Positions 33,822 through 46,396 are shown, counted from the stretch's first letter. The stretch: DNA of 64,000 nucleotides from Methylosarcina fibrata AML-C10 (GCF_000372865.1 NZ_KB889965.1:2058990-2122989), one strand, 5' to 3'. The notes: a model not told the origin generated them from the letters alone. Numbers and translations are program-made.

Positions 33822-35441
33822 TCATTCTTGCAAGGCCCCCCACAGCAAACGCCCCAGCTCGGTATGATGCAGGATTTTTGCAAACGGCGGCAGTAGGGAT
33901 TCGGGGCCTTTGACGAAGGTGAACACCGGCGTGCCGGTATGCGTGCCGGTGGCCCAGACGGTATGTTGTTTCGTAGCCACGGCCTTGGCCAGCAGGTTTT
34001 CACGGTTTTCCTTCTGATAAACGAAGAAGGCGTCGTTCGCATCTATTTTGGGCACCGTTTTCTCGCCCAGCGACACATGCCCTTCCCGGTAATACGGATT
34101 GGCCTCGGTGGCCAGAATTCTTCGCGCCTCGGCTTCGGTGATTCCGAACCGGGTAAAACGGTTGACCAGTTCGGCAAGTTGCAACGGCGTTCGCTCTTCG
34201 TCCGGCAGCCGGTCGAATTCAAGGAAAATCTCGTGATAACTCTTTTGTTGAGCATAAAGCCTGTCGAGAATTTCGGGGCTGCCGTAATTGAAATTGCTCT
34301 GAAAGGTCTTGCCGCCGGCGAAAGCCGCGCCCGGCAGGCGGGCGGGCGGAGGGATGTCGGCGGCCGAATAGCTGAAACCGAACCCGCCGGTTTCGTGGTC
34401 GGCGGTAACGATGACCAGAGTATCCTCACGGCCTGCGGCCCAGTCCAGCACATAATCCAGCGTATCGTTGAAACGCAGCATTTCATGCAGCAGGAGCCCG
34501 GTGTCGTTGCGGTGCGAGGCCCAATCGATCTGGCCCGCTTCGATCATCAGAAAAAAGCCTTGCGGATGGTTTTCCAGAATTTTCAACGCCTGCGCGGACA
34601 TTTCCCGCAAGGTCGGCTCAACATGCCGTTCATCCTGCCTTAGCCGGGTTTCCTCGATGCCGTCGGCCATCGCCGAACCGGCGAACAAACCGATCGTTTT
34701 TCCTTTCGCCTGCTGCAGTTGTGCCTTGTCGAAAACCAGGGTGTAGCCTTTTTGCCGGGCCATCGCCAATAGATTTTTCCGGTCCTTGCGCGCCGACTTG
34801 ATCCTGAAACTGTTCCCGGTCCATTCTTTCAATTGTTTATGGACTTCGGAAGCAGGGTCGTTAGCCTGTTCGGGAATCCAGTAATTGAGCCCGCCCGACA
34901 GCATGACGTCGGCATTCGACGCCAGCAGGTCTTCGGCAATGTCGTTCTCCTGGCTTCGATGAGTCTGATGCGCGGCAAAAGCAGCGGGAGTAGCGTGAGT
35001 GATGCGAGTATCCGACACCAGACCGGTCATCTTACCGAGACGCCGGGCCTTTTCGACGATGTTTTCCGGCACGTTGCCGTCGACGTCCAGACCCAGCATT
35101 TCCGAGCGGGCGAAAACTCCGGTGGCCAATTGCGTGGCGGAAGCGGCCGAATCGGTCACCAAGGAATCTCCGGTATAAGTCAGGGAAATTCCCATCCGCC
35201 CGGTGCCCATCATCCGATCCAGCGCGGTGGTACGGTCGGCCAGGACGCCATGAGGCGCCTGCCTCGCATAGGACAGCAACAAACCGACCTGCTGGGGCCC
35301 CATGCCGTCGCCGATAATCAGGACGACGTTTTTGACTTTGCCTTCCACCGGCTTGCCGCTTTGCAAAGCGGCGCAACTCGTCAACGCGAAACTTAGAATA
35401 ACCGCGCCCATCCTGACCGGACTGAATAAAGATCCTACCAT
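33822..35441 (-). CDS. Alkaline phosphatase family lipoprotein
   Basis: 539 aa phosphomonoesterase of the PhoA/ALP superfamily. The metal site starts in LIIGDGMGP (about 41-49), the phosphorylated nucleophile is Ser98 in VTDSAASATQLATG, and the later metal ligands are in EAGQIDWASH and VTADHETGGFGF plus a C-terminal GTHTGTP His. The N-terminus is a short lipoprotein signal with lipobox LTSC (Cys23), so it should be anchored in the outer or inner membrane, facing the periplasm. It is probably used to scavenge phosphate; a pho box was not recognised. Confidence 0.92.
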   Translation of the reverse strand: MVGSLFSPVRMGAVILSFALTSCAALQSGKPVEGKVKNVVLIIGDGMGPQQVGLLLSYARQAPHGVLADRTTALDRMMGTGRMGISLTYTGDSLVTDSAASATQLATGVFARSEMLGLDVDGNVPENIVEKARRLGKMTGLVSDTRITHATPAAFAAHQTHRSQENDIAEDLLASNADVMLSGGLNYWIPEQANDPASEVHKQLKEWTGNSFRIKSARKDRKNLLAMARQKGYTLVFDKAQLQQAKGKTIGLFAGSAMADGIEETRLRQDERHVEPTLREMSAQALKILENHPQGFFLMIEAGQIDWASHRNDTGLLLHEMLRFNDTLDYVLDWAAGREDTLVIVTADHETGGFGFSYSAADIPPPARLPGAAFAGGKTFQSNFNYGSPEILDRLYAQQKSYHEIFLEFDRLPDEERTPLQLAELVNRFTRFGITEAEARRILATEANPYYREGHVSLGEKTVPKIDANDAFFVYQKENRENLLAKAVATKQHTVWATGTHTGTPVFTFVKGPESLLPPFAKILHHTELGRLLWGALQE

Positions 35442-35593
35442 TTCCGACTATGCCCCAGTTTTTATAATGCGTACAAGAAATAAACTCCTTAAAACGCAAA
35501 GAACGGCCGACGCTTTTCAAGAAATTTGCCGAATCGGTTGCGTTAAGGACAGCCGGGCGCAAGCCCGAAGAGGACAGGCACAAGGCCACCCCT

Positions 35594-35884
35594 GTGTCGA
35601 TTATAAGCTTCGAATGTTACCGGAATTTGTCAAACAGCGCATTTTTGTCGCCGACACCCGGATCGAAGAGCATTTTTTATGTCGAGCAGCGTCATGGGTG
35701 CCCCGAGCGGGTCAGGTTGAAACCTTGCCGTGGATGTTCCGGGCTAAAAACCGACGGTACGGCCCGACACGGTTCATTGATCGCCCGCTGGCGAATCGAA
35801 AAAGGCAATCTTTACCGGAATCGCCTCGGGTATATGGAGCGTCAGGCGCCGCGGCTGAAATGGTTTAGCCGAAGGCAGGATTGA
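35594..35884 (+). pseudogene. Possible small gene or gene remnant
   Basis: The 490-bp gap 35442-35933 has no clear gene. In its right half an open frame ends in a stretch with protein-like character (RWRIEKGNLYRNRLGYMERQ, then APRLKWF), whereas the first half of the frame looks random and there is no good ribosome site. It may be the end of a decayed or short gene. I cannot name a family. Confidence 0.2.
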
Positions 35885-35890
35885 AACGCC

Positions 35891-35912
35891 AAGGCGCGTT
35901 GAAACGCGCCTT
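35891..35912 (-). terminator. Hairpin after the cytochrome c peroxidase gene
   Basis: A perfect inverted repeat (AAGGCGCGTT with AACGCGCCTT, 2-nt centre; realistic stem 8-9 bp) lies 22 bp after the peroxidase stop on the minus strand. It is G+C-rich but no T-run follows. Confidence 0.4.
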
Positions 35913-35933
35913 GACAACGACGGGAAAATCGAA

Positions 35934-36944
35934 TTATTTGAAATCGAACGAACGGTCGGGAGTGGCCGGCAGTCTCGGCATTTTTTGCTGAGGGAACTCG
36001 CCGGTCAGGCCGTTCAGGAAAGCCACGATGTCGTCGATTTCCGCTTTGGACAGGTCCTTGTTCAATTGCAGCTTGGCCATGATCTTAACCGCCTGATCCA
36101 GGGTTTTAACCGAACCGTTGTGGAAGTAAGGCGCGGTTAAAGCTACGTTACGCAGCGTCGGCACTTTGAACAGATGCGCATCGGAGTCGTTTTTGGTCAC
36201 TTCGGCACGGCCTTTATCCTTCATGAAATGATATTGCGCTTCGAAATAGCCGTTCTCGAAAACCGGAAATTTCTGAAAGGCACCGCCGCCGTTAAAGGCA
36301 GGGCCGCTGTGGCAGGCGGTACAGCCGAGTTCGACCGCCTTGTTCATGCCGCGCACCTGCTGCTCGGTCAGCGCCGACTGGTCGCCGCCGGCGTATTTGT
36401 CGTAAGCGCTGTTCGGAGTAATCAAGGTCCGCTCGTACGCCGCGATCGCCTTGGTGGCGTTGTCCTTGGAGATCGAATTGTCGCCGAATGCTTCGGTAAA
36501 GGCTTTCTGGTAGCCGTCGATGGTCTTCAGGCGGGCAACCACTTCATCCCAGTTCTTCATCCCCATTTCGATCGGATTGGTGACCGGGCCCGCCGCCTGA
36601 TCTTCCAGACTGGCCGCCCGGCCGTCCCAAAATTGAACCTGATTGAATGCCGAATTCCATACCGTCGGAGCGCTTCTGCCTCCGGTCTGGCCGTTTACAC
36701 CCATGGAGTTGGGCCGGTTGTCTTCACCGCCCAGCATGACATTATGGCAGGAGTTGCACGATACCGTTCCGGTGGAAGACAAACGCGGATCGTGATACAG
36801 CATTTTTCCCAGTTCGACTTTCGCTTCCGTCGTGGGATTGTCGGCAGGAGCCGGAGCTTCCGTCGGCAGGGCCTCAAGAGCGTAGGCCGCCGAAACCGAA
36901 CCTGCTAATGTCAACGCTGTTACCAGCGAACGAATTTTAAACAT
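35934..36944 (-). CDS. Di-heme cytochrome c peroxidase
   Basis: 336 aa periplasmic enzyme that reduces H2O2 with electrons from small cytochromes. It has a signal peptide (cleavage near AAYA|LEA), heme sites CNSCH (63-67) and CTACH (208-212), the conserved FWDGRA between them, NPIEM with the catalytic Glu, and VPTLRNVALTAPYFHNG near the C-terminus. The length is standard for the CcpA family, in contrast to the long CorB-like enzyme at 29565-31697. It is monocistronic. Confidence 0.95.
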   Translation of the reverse strand: MFKIRSLVTALTLAGSVSAAYALEALPTEAPAPADNPTTEAKVELGKMLYHDPRLSSTGTVSCNSCHNVMLGGEDNRPNSMGVNGQTGGRSAPTVWNSAFNQVQFWDGRAASLEDQAAGPVTNPIEMGMKNWDEVVARLKTIDGYQKAFTEAFGDNSISKDNATKAIAAYERTLITPNSAYDKYAGGDQSALTEQQVRGMNKAVELGCTACHSGPAFNGGGAFQKFPVFENGYFEAQYHFMKDKGRAEVTKNDSDAHLFKVPTLRNVALTAPYFHNGSVKTLDQAVKIMAKLQLNKDLSKAEIDDIVAFLNGLTGEFPQQKMPRLPATPDRSFDFK

Positions 36945-37431
36945 ACTATTCTCCCAAAATAATTATTATAAAACTTGCACTGCGGCCGAATCCGGCACCC
37001 TTATCCTCCAGAAGCGCGATAGTCAGCGGCTCATCATCCTGTTGTACACAGCGTTAGGGCAAAAGAGTTCCATATCCGCGCACTGAATAAAAGAGCTTCA
37101 ATACAGTTCCCGATCTTTTATTAGCCTCAGAATTTTAAATTATTCATTCGAAAAGATACAATCAATTTATGGATGCGGCGGGAACGCCGGCGCCTTGCCG
37201 AAACCCGGCGAGAGCCTTTTACCCCAGACCTGCCATGGGAGAAAAAACACGTTGCGAGGGTCTATATAAAACTTTTCAAGGTTTCAAACGCTCCGGCAAA
37301 AAGTCCCGTGAGACGGCCTGAATTCAATCTTATCGAAGCACTGGTCGTTAAAAGAAATAGAAGATAGCGTTTTGGAAATCAAGACGAGTATACTGACGGC
37401 ACTCCCTGATAGGCATACGGAGGATCTCCCC
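36945..37431. other. Divergent intergenic region, cytochrome c peroxidase / aldehyde dehydrogenase
   Basis: 487 bases with promoters for both flanking genes presumably inside. The left part is A+T-rich. A G+C-rich patch at about 37172-37217 can fold into short hairpins and the segment at about 37300-37320 (GTCCCGTGAGACGG) is a small stem-loop, but I match neither to a known riboswitch. Open frames here look non-coding. Confidence 0.35.
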
Positions 37432-38925
37432 ATGGCCGAATTAAGCTCAAAAACCGTTGAATTCATCCGTTCTCCCAAGCAGCTTCTGATCAATGGGCGC
37501 TGGGAAAACGCGGTCTCCGGCAAGACGTTTCCGGTCACCAATCCGGCGACCGCCGAGATCATCGCCCATGTGGCCGAAGGCGATCAGGCGGATGTCGACA
37601 AGGCGGTCCGCGCCGCCCGGCAGGCCCTGGAAAGCAGAGCCTGGGCCAACATAACGCCATCGGACAGAGGCAAGCTGATCTGGCGAATCGGCGATTTGAT
37701 TCTTCAACATGCGGACGAACTGGCCGAACTGGAAGCTCTGGATAACGGCAAGCCGGTGACGGTCGCCCGCAGCGCGGACGTGGCTCTGGCGGCCGACATT
37801 TTTCATTACATGGCGGGCTGGGCCACCAAACTGCACGGCCTGACGATTCCGCTCTCGGTCCCCTATCTGCCCGACGCCAATTTTCATTGCTATACCCGCC
37901 TGGAGCCGGTCGGCGTGGTCGGGCAGATCATTCCCTGGAACTTTCCACTCCTGATGGCCGCCTGGAAACTCTCGCCGGCGCTCACGACCGGCTGCACGGT
38001 GGTGCTCAAGGTGGCCGAGGAAACGCCGTTGTCGGCAATCCGTTTAGGCGAACTCCTGCTGGAAGCCGGCCTTCCCGACGGCGTCGTCAACATCATCACC
38101 GGCTTCGGCGAAACCGCCGGCGCCGCGCTGGCGGCGCATCCTCTGGTCGACAAGATTGCTTTCACCGGGTCGACCGAAGTAGGCAAACTCGTCGTTAAGG
38201 CAGCCGCCGGCAATTTGAAAAAAGTAACGCTGGAGCTGGGCGGCAAATCGCCCAATATCGTGCTGAAGGATGCCGATCTCGACGTAGCGATTCCGGGCGC
38301 CGCCCATGCCATCTTTTTCAATCACGGCCAATGCTGCATCGCCGGCTCGAGGCTCTATGTCGCCAAAGAAATTTTCGATGAAGTGATCGAAGGCGTCGCC
38401 GAGATTGCGGAGAAAATCAAACTCGGCCCGGGGCTCGATCCACAAACCGAAATGGGCCCCATGGTGTCCGACCTTCAGCTCAACCGGGTCTGCGGCTATT
38501 TGCAGTCGGGCCTTCAGGAAGGCGCCAAAGCGGTTTGCGGCGGCAGAAAGCGTCTCGGCGCGGGTTATTTCGTCGAACCGACCGTGCTGGTCGATACGAC
38601 TCCGCAAATGAAAGTGGTGCAGGAGGAAATTTTCGGCCCGGTAGTGACCGCGATGCCGTTCAAGGCTATGGACGAACAGTTGATCCGCCAGGCCAACGAC
38701 ACCATTTACGGACTGGGAGCGGGCATCTGGACCCGCGATCTCGGCAAGGCCCATCGTCTGGCCAATCAATTACAAGCCGGCTCGGTCTGGATCAATTGTT
38801 ACAATATTTTCGACGCCGCGCTGCCTTTCGGCGGCTACAAACAGTCCGGCTGGGGACGCGAGATGGGCTCCGCCGTGCTCGAACACTACACCCAGGCCAA
38901 GGCCGTCACCGTCAATATCGGTTGA
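37432..38925 (+). CDS. NAD(P)-dependent aldehyde dehydrogenase
   Basis: 497 aa cytoplasmic enzyme oxidising an aldehyde to the acid. It has the general-base Glu in TLELGGKSPNIV and catalytic Cys in NHGQCCIAGSR, the cofactor motif GFGETAGAAL and FTGSTEVGK, and the C-terminal PFGGYKQSGWGRE. ATG at 37432 is chosen over an upstream in-frame start because GGAGG lies 9 nt before it. The sequence is close to the phenylacetaldehyde/betaine/ALDH1 group, so the substrate is not certain; formaldehyde or acetaldehyde detoxification are possible in a methanotroph. Confidence 0.92.
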   Translation: MAELSSKTVEFIRSPKQLLINGRWENAVSGKTFPVTNPATAEIIAHVAEGDQADVDKAVRAARQALESRAWANITPSDRGKLIWRIGDLILQHADELAELEALDNGKPVTVARSADVALAADIFHYMAGWATKLHGLTIPLSVPYLPDANFHCYTRLEPVGVVGQIIPWNFPLLMAAWKLSPALTTGCTVVLKVAEETPLSAIRLGELLLEAGLPDGVVNIITGFGETAGAALAAHPLVDKIAFTGSTEVGKLVVKAAAGNLKKVTLELGGKSPNIVLKDADLDVAIPGAAHAIFFNHGQCCIAGSRLYVAKEIFDEVIEGVAEIAEKIKLGPGLDPQTEMGPMVSDLQLNRVCGYLQSGLQEGAKAVCGGRKRLGAGYFVEPTVLVDTTPQMKVVQEEIFGPVVTAMPFKAMDEQLIRQANDTIYGLGAGIWTRDLGKAHRLANQLQAGSVWINCYNIFDAALPFGGYKQSGWGREMGSAVLEHYTQAKAVTVNIG

Positions 38926-39250
38926 CTCGATACAGCAAGCCGGCAAACGGCCGCAAAGTGAAAGCCGCCCGAACTCCCCAGCCTCAGGCCATCACTTCGT
39001 TACCACGGCAGAGCGGCCGATTCGGTTAGATGGCCGCCCAGCCGGCCGTACAGACAAACCGAAAGATCATCGCACCCAAAAGCAGCCTTCAGGAGTCTTT
39101 CAGCCCGATGTTGGTGCACAAAATGCGGGTTAAGCACAATTCGGCCCGTTTATTTGCCGAGAAACAAGCCATTTTATGCCGTTTTCAGAACTTGGCATTA
39201 ATCCTGCTTACATTCCGGTAAGACCATTCTCCTCGTGTGTTGTACCTTCC

Positions 39251-39287
39251 AGGCGCTATTCTGTATAGAATCAAGCGCCTTTTTTTT
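39251..39287 (+). terminator. Strong intrinsic terminator in the 480-bp gap after the aldehyde dehydrogenase
   Basis: A 12-bp stem (AGGCGCT-ATTCT with AGAAT-AGCGCCT, GTAT loop, 2-nt bulge) is followed by eight T. It is the most canonical terminator in the window and faces +. It lies 325 nt beyond the aldehyde dehydrogenase stop, so it either ends a long 3' UTR or a small RNA made from 38926-39250. No protein gene was seen in that stretch. Confidence 0.8.
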
Positions 39288-39405
39288 ACCTTCCGGATCG
39301 GCATCGGCTAGCCAGGACGCGAAACCGCCCGGGCCCGATAAATCGAATATATAATTATGAAGACCGGCCACTGCGCCGGGTTTCTGATTCAACCGAGAGC
39401 CATTC

Positions 39406-40158
39406 ATGCCAATGAACAACCGAGAGCACACAGCGGAACTTCTCTTCGCCGGTCCGATAGCCGACGAATACAACATACTCAAACTGATCTGCCCGCCCGC
39501 CGCAGAGATCAGCCGGCGGGTCGGCGAATTTGTCGGCGCCTGGTCGCCGTCTTATTCCTACTCGCGTCTGAAGCTGCTGGAAATAGGCTGCGGCACCGGC
39601 ATCACAACGACGCATCTGGCGGCGTGCGGGGATATTCTCGACATCGTCAGCGTCGACAATGCGCCGGCAATGCTGTCCCAGGCACGGCAAAACCTGGCGA
39701 GAGAACTTGAGAGTGGACGCTTAAGCCTGATCGAAAAGGATGCGCTGTCTTATTTGCAAGAGATGCCGGCGGCTTCGGTCGACGTCGTCGCCAGCGCCTA
39801 CACACTGCACAATTTTTTAAACGGCTACCGGAGACGAGTGCTCGAAGAGATCCTGCGCGTTCTCAAACCCGGAGGACTCTTCGTCAACGGCGACCGCTAT
39901 GCCATGGACGATGCCGCCGAGCAGCTCAGAAACACCCAGGAAGAAGTCAAAAGCTATTTCCGGGTTTTTCTCGAAATGAACCGCCCGGATCTCCTGGAAC
40001 AATGGGTCGTTCACTTGTTCAGCGACGAGTCCGAAGAGCACATCATGCGCCTGAAGCCCGCGCTGGACGCCATGGTCGAGATCGGCTTCCACGACGTCGC
40101 CTGCCACTTTCGGGACGGCTCGAATGCGTTGGTCAGCGCCGGTAAAGCCGGGCCATAG
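39406..40158 (+). CDS. SAM-dependent methyltransferase (class I)
   Basis: 250 aa Rossmann-fold methyltransferase. Motif I is LLEIGCGTGITTTHL (about 59-73), motif II SVDNAPAML, and the post-I region ASAYTLHNF; LKPGGLFVNGDRY follows. The target is unknown. It is close to the UbiE/Methyltransf_25 type rather than to rRNA or DNA methylases. It is preceded by GAGAG and a strong terminator, so it has its own transcription unit. Confidence 0.85.
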   Translation: MPMNNREHTAELLFAGPIADEYNILKLICPPAAEISRRVGEFVGAWSPSYSYSRLKLLEIGCGTGITTTHLAACGDILDIVSVDNAPAMLSQARQNLARELESGRLSLIEKDALSYLQEMPAASVDVVASAYTLHNFLNGYRRRVLEEILRVLKPGGLFVNGDRYAMDDAAEQLRNTQEEVKSYFRVFLEMNRPDLLEQWVVHLFSDESEEHIMRLKPALDAMVEIGFHDVACHFRDGSNALVSAGKAGP

Positions 40159-40339
40159 GCAGACGGTTTTGCCGGAATACCGGTCTTTTCGCGTTAAGGG
40201 CACCGATCACCGAAAGCCCGAGCATCATTGTTTTTTTAAAATATGAACCACTGCTCATTTTTATCAGTAGGCGTTTATTCTTTTTCCCGGGCCTATCTAC
40301 ACTAGGAGTCACAACGGCAGCTTACCGGGAGAGAAATTC

Positions 40340-40777
40340 ATGATCCAATCCACTCGTTTAAAACCGGTCTACATGGCTTATTTGATCGGCATCGGTCTTG
40401 TCATCGGCATTCCCGACGTCGTCTTCGGCCTGTTGATCGAGTTGGTTCATCATTTGTTCGAGTTTCTCCATCTGTTGTTCGAATGCATCGAAGGCACTCT
40501 GGACCACGTCGTTGAACACGTATTCCATACCGACCGGCACGAGACCCAGGTCATCGTGTTTTATCTGATGTTGACGATGGCTGCCGGCGGATTGTGGTAT
40601 TTGGGCTCCGCGTTGATAAAAAAAGGGCGCCGGTTGAAGGACGATCTGATCCTCCGCTGGCGAAAAAGCAAATCGCATTGGCTGCTTTATTGGTCCGAGC
40701 AATCCTTGACGAATAAAATCAAACTGATCGCCATGGGCAATGCGATCCTTATCCCTGCTCTCCTTCTCTGCTTCTAA
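40340..40777 (+). CDS. Small inner-membrane protein of unknown function
   Basis: 145 aa with about three hydrophobic segments (about 13-35, 71-90, 127-145). Between the first two is a His- and Glu-rich stretch (HHLFEFLHLLFECIEGTLDHVVEHVFHTDRH, here quoted in pieces: five to seven His over 35 residues) that could be amphipathic or bind metal. A basic loop KKGRRLKDDLILRWRKSK is cytoplasmic. GGGAGAG precedes the ATG. The family is not recognised. Confidence 0.7.
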   Translation: MIQSTRLKPVYMAYLIGIGLVIGIPDVVFGLLIELVHHLFEFLHLLFECIEGTLDHVVEHVFHTDRHETQVIVFYLMLTMAAGGLWYLGSALIKKGRRLKDDLILRWRKSKSHWLLYWSEQSLTNKIKLIAMGNAILIPALLLCF

Positions 40778-41012
40778 AGACCCGTCAAATTGTCTTTTTT
40801 GGCCATAAGGCGTTAACGACCCAGCTGGGTTGCCTGAAACGGCAATCCGACCGGCCTCCTCGAATCTGCCGCCCCCGCATCCAAACCGCGACGAGCCCGT
40901 CGACAACGCGGCATACGCCTGGAACACGAACGGATGCAATCCCATAACGCGACTGCACCCGTTCCAGCCAGACGACCATTCAACCCAAACGGAAGCCGGA
41001 GGATGCCTTTTC
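40778..41012. other. Convergent intergenic region after lysC
   Basis: 235 bases. A perfect 12-bp palindrome (ACCCAGCTGGGT) lies at 40819-40830. In many gammaproteobacteria csrA follows lysC at this point, but I see no csrA frame here. No confident terminator was found for lysC. Confidence 0.4.
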
Positions 41013-42233
41013 CTATGCAGCCTGATCCAGCTTGAAGGCCGAATGCAGCGTTCTGACGGCAAGCTCCAGATATTTCTCGTCGACGACGACCGAAATTTTG
41101 ATTTCGGAAGTGGAAATCATCTTGATGTTGATGCCTTCGGAGGCCAGCGCCTGGAACATCGTGCTGGCGATCCCGGCGTGCGAACGCATGCCGACCCCGA
41201 CGATGGAGATTTTGACGATGGCGTCGTCGCCGGTCACTTTTTTCGCGCCGAGTTCGGCACGAGTAAGTTCCAGAGATTCCTTCGCCCGCAGATAATCGTT
41301 GCGATGCACGGTAAAAGTAAAATCGGTGGTGTCGTCCTCGGCGATGTTCTGCACAATCATGTCGACTTCGATATTGGCCTCGGCGATCGGGCCCAGGATT
41401 CTGGACGCAACGCCCGGTTTGTCGGGAACGCCGGTGATCGTCAATTTCGCTTCGTCCCGGTTGAAGGCGATGCCTGAAATTAAAGCGCTTTCCATTTGTG
41501 AGTCCTCGTAGGTAATGAGCGTGCCCTTACCTTCTGTAAATGATGATAATACGCGTAACGCGACGTTGTATTTACCGGCGAATTCGACCGAACGAATCTG
41601 CAGCACCTTCGAGCCCAGACTGGCCATTTCCAGCATTTCCTCGAAAGTGATCTTGTCGAGCCGGCGGGCTTTGGGTTCGATTCTAGGATCGGTGGTATAC
41701 ACACCGTCGACGTCGGTGAAGATCAGGCATTCGTCGGCCTTCAACGCCGCGGCCAGCGCCACTGCGGTCGTGTCGGAACCGCCCCGGCCCAGCGTGGTGA
41801 TATTGCCGTGTTCGTCGACGCCCTGAAAGCCCGCCACCACGACCACATTGCCCTGATCGAGCCGGGCGCGCATCCGGGAATCGTCGATATCGCGGATGCG
41901 CGCTTTGGTATGGCTGCTGTCGGTCAGAATTTTGACCTGGCCGCCGGTAAACGAATACGCGGGACAGCCGATTTCCTCCAGCGCCATCGCCAGCAAGGCC
42001 ACGGTCACCTGTTCCCCGGTCGAAACGAGTACGTCGAGTTCGCGCGCGTTGGGCTGCTTTTGAATGTCTTTGGCCAGCGCGATGAGACGGTTGGTTTCAC
42101 CGCTCATCGCCGATACCACGACGACGATCCGATCGCCAAGGTCGTGCGCCTGTTTCACCTTCTCGGCGACCGCCTTGATCCTTTCGACCGAACCGACCGA
42201 GGTGCCGCCAAACTTGTATACGTATAATGCCAT
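41013..42233 (-). CDS. lysC: Aspartate kinase
   Basis: 406 aa enzyme that phosphorylates aspartate for lysine, threonine and methionine synthesis. The kinase domain opens with YKFGGTSVGS and includes GRGGSDTTAVALAAAL. The C-terminal part has two ACT domains (about 265-405), which bind lysine and threonine for feedback inhibition. The length is that of the monofunctional Pseudomonas-type enzyme. It is 12 bp after alaS, the last gene of the recA-recX-alaS-lysC run. Confidence 0.95.
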   Translation of the reverse strand: MALYVYKFGGTSVGSVERIKAVAEKVKQAHDLGDRIVVVVSAMSGETNRLIALAKDIQKQPNARELDVLVSTGEQVTVALLAMALEEIGCPAYSFTGGQVKILTDSSHTKARIRDIDDSRMRARLDQGNVVVVAGFQGVDEHGNITTLGRGGSDTTAVALAAALKADECLIFTDVDGVYTTDPRIEPKARRLDKITFEEMLEMASLGSKVLQIRSVEFAGKYNVALRVLSSFTEGKGTLITYEDSQMESALISGIAFNRDEAKLTITGVPDKPGVASRILGPIAEANIEVDMIVQNIAEDDTTDFTFTVHRNDYLRAKESLELTRAELGAKKVTGDDAIVKISIVGVGMRSHAGIASTMFQALASEGINIKMISTSEIKISVVVDEKYLELAVRTLHSAFKLDQAA

Positions 42234-42245
42234 TCGCTCTATCCT

Positions 42246-44852
<2,607 letters not shown>

Positions 44853-44863
44853 AGTTGCGTCGG

Positions 44864-45346
44864 TTAACTCAATTTAATATTCAAATGCTCAAATAATTCG
44901 GTAATCATTTCCACGGGGAATCCACGCTGCATTAAAAACCGGCTGCGCCTGGCCCATTCCCTGGCCTCCATTTTTCTCTCCCGTCCGTATTTTTTGCCGT
45001 AGACCCGCTCCAGCAATTCCGCCCAGCTTCCGGCCGCGGCCCGGACGAGCTGTTCAAGATCAAAGGCGAACGCCTCTTCCCTGCCCGGGTCGATGCCGGC
45101 CTGCTTTAATTCATATCGGATGTGTATCGGACCGTAGCCTTTTGCAATACGCGATCGGGCATAACTTTCGGCGTAGCGCGCATCGCTCTGAAAGCCTTCG
45201 TCGGCCAGTTCGTCGATCACCGCCAGCGCTTCATCGCGTCCGAAGCCTTTCGCCGCCAGTTTTTGCTGCAACTCCTTCCGGCTGTGTTCGCGCGCCGCCA
45301 GCCAACGCAGGCAGTGGTCCCTGATGTCCCGGCCGGCCTCGCTCAT
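44864..45346 (-). CDS. recX: Regulatory protein RecX
   Basis: 160 aa, helical, inhibits RecA filament growth by capping or binding in the groove (family knowledge). The typical repeats are seen: [19 protein letters not shown] and [23 protein letters not shown]-type motif (in pieces), then [14 protein letters not shown]. It starts 18 bp after the recA stop, the common arrangement allowing readthrough from recA. Confidence 0.9.
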   Translation of the reverse strand: MSEAGRDIRDHCLRWLAAREHSRKELQQKLAAKGFGRDEALAVIDELADEGFQSDARYAESYARSRIAKGYGPIHIRYELKQAGIDPGREEAFAFDLEQLVRAAAGSWAELLERVYGKKYGRERKMEAREWARRSRFLMQRGFPVEMITELFEHLNIKLS

Positions 45347-45364
45347 GTCCGAAGCAGCTTCGGA

Positions 45365-46396
45365 TTATTCCTCGTCCAGCTCCGGTTTATCGGAATACAC
45401 AAGGGTTTTTCCGAACGCTTCGGCTCTGATTTGTTCTTCGATCTCCTTGGCTTTTTCGGGATGTTCTCTCAAAAACTGCTTGGCATTGTCTTTGCCCTGG
45501 CCGATTTTTTCGTCTTTGTAGCTGTACCAGGAGCCGGCTTTCTGGACTAGACCGAAAGTAACTCCCAGGTCGACCAATTCGCCGAAGAAGGAGATGCCTT
45601 CGCCGTACAAAATCTCGAATTCAGCCTGTTTGAACGGCGGCGCCACCTTGTTTTTCACCACCTTGACGCGGGTTTCGTTGCCGATCACTTCTTCGCCTTT
45701 CTTGATCGCGCCGATGCGGCGAATGTCGAGGCGGACGGAGGCGTAGAACTTCAATGCGTTGCCGCCGGTCGTGGTTTCGGGATTGCCGAACATGACTCCG
45801 ATCTTCATGCGGATCTGGTTGATAAAAATGACCAGCGTATTCGAACGCTTGATGTTGGCGGTCAGTTTCCGGAGCGCCTGGGACATCAAGCGGGCCTGCA
45901 AACCCATGTGCGAGTCGCCCATGTCGCCTTCGATCTCGGCTTTCGGCGTCAAGGCCGCCACCGAATCGACCACGACGACGTCGACCGCGCCGGAACGGAC
46001 CAGCATATCGGTAATTTCCAGAGCCTGCTCGCCGGTGTCGGGCTGCGAGACCAGAAGCTCGTCGACGTTGACCCCGATTTTTTCAGCGTACGCCGGATCC
46101 AGCGCATGCTCGGCGTCGACAAACGCGGCCGTGCCGCCCAGCTTTTGTGCTTCGGCAATCACCTGCAGGGTCAGCGTAGTTTTGCCCGACGATTCCGGGC
46201 CGTAGATTTCGACAATCCGGCCGCGCGGCAAGCCGCCGCACCCCAGAGCAATATCCAGACCCAACGATCCTGTGGAAATGACTTCAATATCCTTGGCGGC
46301 CGCCACGTCGCCCATGCGCATCACCGAGCCTTTGCCGAACTGTTTCTCGATCTGCATCAATGCCGCGCCCAGCGCTTTCTTTCTGTTTTCGTCCAT
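45365..46396 (-). CDS. recA: Recombinase RecA
   Basis: 343 aa, normal length. It has Walker [10 protein letters not shown], the [18 protein letters not shown] Walker B region, and the mobile loops with [15 protein letters not shown] at 46396 begins the conserved [13 protein letters not shown]; the frame is open further upstream but that stretch is not RecA-like. AGGT precedes it. The acidic C-terminus (KPELDEE) is kept. No clear LexA box (CTG-N10-CAG) was found upstream. Confidence 0.98.
   Translation of the reverse strand: MDENRKKALGAALMQIEKQFGKGSVMRMGDVAAAKDIEVISTGSLGLDIALGCGGLPRGRIVEIYGPESSGKTTLTLQVIAEAQKLGGTAAFVDAEHALDPAYAEKIGVNVDELLVSQPDTGEQALEITDMLVRSGAVDVVVVDSVAALTPKAEIEGDMGDSHMGLQARLMSQALRKLTANIKRSNTLVIFINQIRMKIGVMFGNPETTTGGNALKFYASVRLDIRRIGAIKKGEEVIGNETRVKVVKNKVAPPFKQAEFEILYGEGISFFGELVDLGVTFGLVQKAGSWYSYKDEKIGQGKDNAKQFLREHPEKAKEIEEQIRAEAFGKTLVYSDKPELDEE

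Noticed and set aside
36945-37431. Riboswitch upstream of the aldehyde dehydrogenase
   Set aside because: Short hairpins are present but the sequence does not match the conserved cores of the TPP, cobalamin, SAH or c-di-GMP classes that I know.
38926-39405. Small protein genes in the gap after the aldehyde dehydrogenase
   Set aside because: The frames lack ribosome-binding sites and cross the strong terminator or the next gene's start.
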